26,248 nucleotides of DNA, taken from contig JAAEPW010001231.1 of assembly GCA_024232355.1 (NCBI GenBank), positions 1 through 26,248 on the forward strand, in the 5' to 3' direction. Of this stretch, positions 24,049 to 26,248 are shown piece by piece. The DNA is from Chloroflexota bacterium. Lineage in GTDB: Bacteria; Chloroflexota; Anaerolineae; B4-G1. A program made the translations under genes and the position numbers. A model generated the notes under the pieces. It was not told the origin of the DNA and searched no databases. It saw only the letters and a list, made by a program, of their open reading frames with translations. Every line of letters begins with the position of its first letter. Within the stretch, counting starts at the first letter, position 1.

Positions 24049-25908
24049 TTACTCGCCCTTGGCCCGTTTTCGCATTTCTGAGGCTCGTCGTGACAGGTCC
24101 TGAAAGTAATCGGTGTCGGTGATGGCGCTGACCTGGCGCTCGCGCTTGGCTTGGTCAATTTCGATGCGCAATTGCTCAATCTGGTTCTTGAGCTTTTGCT
24201 CTCGCTCTCGCACCTGTTGGGCCTTTTCAATGGCGATGGCCGCCTGTGGAGCGATGGTTTCTAGCAACCGTTGGTCGTTGGCGTCAAAGGCACCCGCACG
24301 GCGGCTGACCAGTTCCAACGTGCCCACCAAGCGGTCACGGATGAGCAGCGGTATACCCAACAAAGAGTGCATAGACCCATCCGCGGCCAGTCCTACCGAT
24401 TTTCGATCTGTGATGTTGGCCACCAGCATACTCGTGCGCTCCTGACCGACGGTTCCCACGAACCCCTCGCCGAGTTGGTAGCTCTTGTCACGGGTGTCGG
24501 CAATATCTTCGCTGCCGCTCCAGGCGGTCACGACCAGTGCATTTTCCTGCCGGTCGAGCAACGTGATCTCGGCGGCGTCGTAGTCGATCACGTCTTTTAC
24601 CCGGTCGAGAATAGCCTGCAATGTTTCGTCCACTTCTAGTGTGGCGGTGATGTCTTGGCCGATCTCGTAGACGGTGCGCAGCTCGCTCATACGCCGGCGC
24701 AGGGCAACCACCATGTCGCCAAACACGCGTCCCAGGTGCGCGATTTCGTCACGACCCGAGGTGACATCCACAATGTCGGAAGGCTCGAACGGTTGGTCGT
24801 TTTCTACGGCGATGGCCGCTCTGGTCAGATGGCTGATGGGGCGGGTGATGCCCCGCGCCAGCAGGACCGAGATTAGTAGTGCCAGCGCGGCTACCAGCCC
24901 GCCACTGATCCAGGCGATGGTTCGCAGCCGCTGCAAGGGGGCCAGGAACTGGGCCTCGGGCAAGTCTACGGCGACGATCCAGGGTTGTGTATCCAGCCGG
25001 GTGTATCCGACGACGTGATTGCGCTGGTCGAGGGGGGAGTAGTAGCGATAAGATCCGGACCCCTGAGCCGCGATCAACTCGGCAGCCAGATTGTCTATAC
25101 CCAGGCTTTCGGGTACGCGGGGCGTCTGGGTGTCTGGAATGACGCCGAACCGGATGGTCGAGGAGATAGTGTCGGCTGCTTCTGTCGTCAATTGGCCCAG
25201 GCTGCGATACAAGAGTTCGCCGTTCGGGTGAGCGATGATGACACCATCCTGGTCCACCAGATAGGTGATACCTTCCTCACCGACCAAAAGGTTGTCGGTG
25301 ATTCTCCAAATAGACTCGCCCTTGAGGCGGATAATGTTCATCCCCACGATTTCGCCAGCCTCTGTGATCGCGGGGTTGGTGAGAAAGACGCCGGGCGATC
25401 CCGTGCTGCGCCCAACAGAGATATCCGAAATGTAGGGATTACCCTGGACGATGGTGATGTCGAAATAGTCGCGGAACTTGTAATTCCGGCCCACCAGGTT
25501 TTCGTTCGTAGAAGCCAAGACATCACCGTTGGTGTCTATCAACCCCGGCGCGTCATAGTCGGGGTGGGTGACGGCAAAGTTCTGAAGCGTCTGGTCAATT
25601 TCAGATTGCAGTGCTTGGCGCTCTTCAGGTGAACTGGCCATGTATTGCACGATCAGTGGCTCGCCTGCCAGTGTGGCCGAGGTGCGCTGGTTCTCGGTGA
25701 GCAACTGTTCGATCTCGGTGGCCACACTATAAGACAGCACCAGCAAGTTTTCCTCGGCGACGTTGACGACTTCGCCCTGACCTTGCGTCAGGTTATAGTA
25801 GGCGGTACCGGCCATTGGTACAATTGCCAGTACGAGGAATATGATGGTCAACTTGGTGCCGATGGATTGGCGCCAAGTTGGACCTTGTCCAGAATTAGAA
25901 TTGCTCAT
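24049..25908 (-). CDS. Membrane sensor: double Cache, HAMP, GAF, coiled coil
   Basis: Product of 619 residues from an ATG preceded by AGGAGG at ideal spacing; a longer in-frame start at 25974 is rejected for this reason. TM1 is about 20-38 (LTIIFLVLAIVPMAGTAYY). An extracytoplasmic dCache-like domain follows (about 45-315; GLIDTNGDVLASTNENLVG, YLVDQDGVIIAHPNG). TM2 is about 325-348, then HAMP (about 349-402, ARGITRPISHLTRAA), GAF (about 425-565) and a coiled coil. It ends with a compact tail, ITDTDYFQDLSRRASEMRKR. No kinase, GGDEF, cyclase or methyl-accepting domain is present, so output must go through a partner. The adjacent transporter/HEAT/cNMP protein is the obvious candidate. Confidence 0.88.
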   Translation of the reverse strand: MSNSNSGQGPTWRQSIGTKLTIIFLVLAIVPMAGTAYYNLTQGQGEVVNVAEENLLVLSYSVATEIEQLLTENQRTSATLAGEPLIVQYMASSPEERQALQSEIDQTLQNFAVTHPDYDAPGLIDTNGDVLASTNENLVGRNYKFRDYFDITIVQGNPYISDISVGRSTGSPGVFLTNPAITEAGEIVGMNIIRLKGESIWRITDNLLVGEEGITYLVDQDGVIIAHPNGELLYRSLGQLTTEAADTISSTIRFGVIPDTQTPRVPESLGIDNLAAELIAAQGSGSYRYYSPLDQRNHVVGYTRLDTQPWIVAVDLPEAQFLAPLQRLRTIAWISGGLVAALALLISVLLARGITRPISHLTRAAIAVENDQPFEPSDIVDVTSGRDEIAHLGRVFGDMVVALRRRMSELRTVYEIGQDITATLEVDETLQAILDRVKDVIDYDAAEITLLDRQENALVVTAWSGSEDIADTRDKSYQLGEGFVGTVGQERTSMLVANITDRKSVGLAADGSMHSLLGIPLLIRDRLVGTLELVSRRAGAFDANDQRLLETIAPQAAIAIEKAQQVREREQKLKNQIEQLRIEIDQAKRERQVSAITDTDYFQDLSRRASEMRKRAKGE

Positions 25909-26248
25909 TAGACCTCCTAGTATGGTAAAAGCGGTTACATTCCGCAAGATGCCAACTGCATTTTTGACCCACAATAATCATATAACAGTTCTCGCTTTTT
26001 TTGATTGCAATTTTGTTACAAGAGTGTATCATTATCGTATCACAAATTTGCCAATACGCAAAGAGTCAAACAATGAATTGCCTGGCTAATACACAAAATG
26101 CGATAAATCGCAATGCCGCAAAAGTCACTCGGGCGGTCCATCAGGTGGCGGTAGGTGGAGCCACTGTTTTACCAGGCCCTGTAGTTGCTTTCGGGATTGT
26201 TTAGCAGAACGGGTATGCAGCCTGAAACGTTTTCGATGGGTACGTACT
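25909..26248. other. Upstream region of the sensor operon without a supported gene
   Basis: About 340 bases. The first 180 are AT-rich and hold a weak minus-strand promoter candidate: TTGCGT (26061-26056) and an extended -10 TGA-TACGAT (hexamer 26039-26034) with a 16-base spacer. A 14-base palindrome TGCGAT-AA-ATCGCA lies at 26099-26112 and could be an operator. No open frame with a ribosome binding site and recognisable product was found in 26113-26248. Confidence 0.4.

Overview
The window looks like a chromosomal segment from a member of the Chloroflexota (Anaerolineae or a related class). This is an inference from gene content: a membrane-anchored TolB-like propeller with a Pro/Thr-rich linker, a soluble-adenylyl-cyclase-like cyclase/ATPase/TPR protein, a transporter-HEAT-cyclic-nucleotide-binding fusion, and large secreted repeat proteins ending in a [YC]-L-P-[VL]-[VI]-[VL]-[KR] tail. 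No rRNA, tRNA, CRISPR array or transposase was seen.

Region 1 (about 1-7000, minus strand) encodes secreted surface proteins. A 1165-residue FG-GAP/Ig/LamG protein is followed by a decayed beta-helix fragment, an intact 815-residue beta-helix protein, and a frameshifted and truncated beta-helix gene coupled to it by an ATGA junction. A strong promoter lies upstream of the first gene. Region 2 (7002-8061) has no convincing intact gene. It holds a possible further relic, a long imperfect palindrome and several perfect hairpins.

Region 3 (8062-11515) has a PEP synthase/PPDK regulatory protein homologue (minus) divergent from a two-gene plus-strand operon: a TolB-like propeller protein and a THEP1-like NTPase. 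The divergent promoters overlap through a shared -35 sequence, and the plus-strand promoter sits so close to the ATG that the transcript should be leaderless.

Region 4 (11512-25908) is an unbroken minus-strand run of nine genes. In transcription order these are: a Cache-HAMP-GAF sensor without a recognised output domain; a transporter-like/HEAT/cyclic-nucleotide-binding protein; an aconitase; a DRE-TIM synthase; then, after a 119-bp gap with a possible promoter, a ParA/MinD-like ATPase, a zinc-finger protein, a small winged-helix protein, an alpha/beta hydrolase and a tandem class III cyclase/ATPase/TPR protein. A working hypothesis (inference) is that the cyclase makes a cyclic nucleotide sensed by the binding domain of the transporter-like protein, linking signal perception to carbon entry into the citrate/2-oxoacid branch. 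The ParA-zinc finger-winged helix-hydrolase-cyclase cluster and the sensor-transporter pair are the best candidates for an undescribed system here.
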